This document shows positions 33,744 through 34,196 of a stretch of DNA of 34,196 bases, piece after piece; positions within the stretch are counted from its first letter, which is position 1; each line of letters starts with the position of its first letter. The DNA is taken from the NCBI GenBank assembly GCA_937919155.1, contig CALFPM010000087.1:1-34196 (forward strand), given 5' to 3'. Position numbers and translations under genes: made by a program. This DNA comes from an uncultured Clostridia bacterium. Lineage in GTDB: Bacteria; Bacillota; Clostridia; Oscillospirales; Acutalibacteraceae. The notes beneath the pieces were generated by a model. It did no database searches, was not told the origin of the DNA, and saw only the letters and a program-made list of their open reading frames with translations.

Positions 33744-34196
33744 TTATAACAGCTCCATCCATTTTTTTGCTGTGTTTTCAAGAGAAAGTTCGAATCTGAT
33801 TTTGGCGGCGTTGTGCGAGAGTTTGTCCGAAAAATCTTTATCGTCTGCAATCTTAATCATTGCTTTGCAGATGGCGTTTGCATCTCCTACAGGAGTAAGG
33901 ATACCGTTTTCGCCGCTTTTAATTACGGCATTTGCACCGCCGATAGGGCAGTCTGTGCATATAACAGGCATTCCGATTGCCATTGCTTCAAGCATTGCAT
34001 TGGACATTCCTTCGTAGTCGGATGAATTCGCATACATTGCGTCACTAATGATTTCACTGTGAACCTGCGCGTTGAAGGGATGAAAATCAATAAGATGAGA
34101 AACGCCGAACTTATCGGCAAGCACTTTTGTTTCAGTTAAAATCCTATCCTCAGGATATAGTCTATCCTCTGGCTCTTGTTTATATAATTGATCAAA
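33744..34196 (-). CDS. C-terminal part of a family 4 glycosyltransferase (cut by the window edge)
   Basis: The frame is open to the right edge, so the visible 150 residues are the end of a longer gene. They contain the GT4 motif N-S-S-D-Y-E-G-M-S-N-A-M-L-E-A-M-A-I-G-M-P and C-T-D-C-P-I-G-G. The whole tail resembles the GT4 at 27971-29182. Near the edge the peptide contains P-E-D-R-L-Y-P-E-D-R-I, a short tandem duplication at about 34144-34176. The operon promoter must lie further right. Confidence 0.88.
   Translation of the reverse strand, partial: FDQLYKQEPEDRLYPEDRILTETKVLADKFGVSHLIDFHPFNAQVHSEIISDAMYANSSDYEGMSNAMLEAMAIGMPVICTDCPIGGANAVIKSGENGILTPVGDANAICKAMIKIADDKDFSDKLSHNAAKIRFELSLENTAKKWMELL

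Noticed and set aside
1..34196. tRNA, rRNA, CRISPR arrays, complete insertion sequences
   Set aside because: I saw no cloverleaf-like gene, no regular spaced repeats and no transposase; tnpV is the only transposon-type gene. A dedicated scan would be needed to exclude small RNAs.

Overview
The window looks like the chromosome of a low-GC Gram-positive gut anaerobe of the Clostridia, most likely the Ruminococcus/Oscillospiraceae group. The basis is AT-rich DNA with strong AAAGGAGG-type ribosome binding sites, BspA-type leucine-rich surface repeats, a TnpV protein and Cys-rich-VLP/XRE/sigma genes typical of integrative elements of gut Firmicutes, and a LytR-CpsA-Psr protein closing a glycopolymer locus. 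The species cannot be fixed from the sequence alone.

Left part (1-5417), an accessory region. It opens with the 5' end of a leftward gene resembling the Cys-rich VLP family, a divergent control region, and a rightward XRE regulator/sigma factor pair of the kind that controls conjugative elements. Next comes a self-contained, more AT-rich three-gene cassette (2329-5377): a nitrilase-fold protein with a long N-terminal extension, a winged-helix protein and an acidic helical protein. It has a highly structured promoter and a strong terminator. I do not recognise this set as a named system, and it is the best candidate here for an undescribed one.

Middle part (5418-17236). A gene-free stretch with palindromes (5418-5999) precedes an operon of an ECF sigma factor, a membrane-spanning anti-sigma-like protein, a 1355-residue leucine-rich surface protein, a membrane-anchored protein with a DMP19-like domain, and a lipoprotein. 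A 41-codon gene, a structured leader and an ABC exporter follow. Then come a tnpV gene (leftward) and an orphan helical protein with two R-N-x-I-H motifs (HEPN-like), probably mobile-element cargo.

Right part (17243-34196), all leftward: a surface glycopolymer locus whose promoter lies beyond the right edge. In transcription order it has GT4 (cut by the edge), two adjacent GT4 paralogues, two GT2, another GT4, DUF1919, a TupA-like ATP-grasp protein, Wzm and Wzt (ABC exporter), CapE, CapG and CapF (UDP-N-acetyl-L-fucosamine synthesis), a GT10 fucosyltransferase-like enzyme, a nucleotidyltransferase-fold protein and an LCP ligase. The inferred route is assembly on the cytoplasmic face from FucNAc and other sugars, export by Wzm/Wzt (whose C-terminal domain may read a terminal modification), and attachment to the wall by the LCP protein. 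A 16-base repeat of the capF 3' end flanks the GT10 gene and suggests that GT10 was inserted by recombination.
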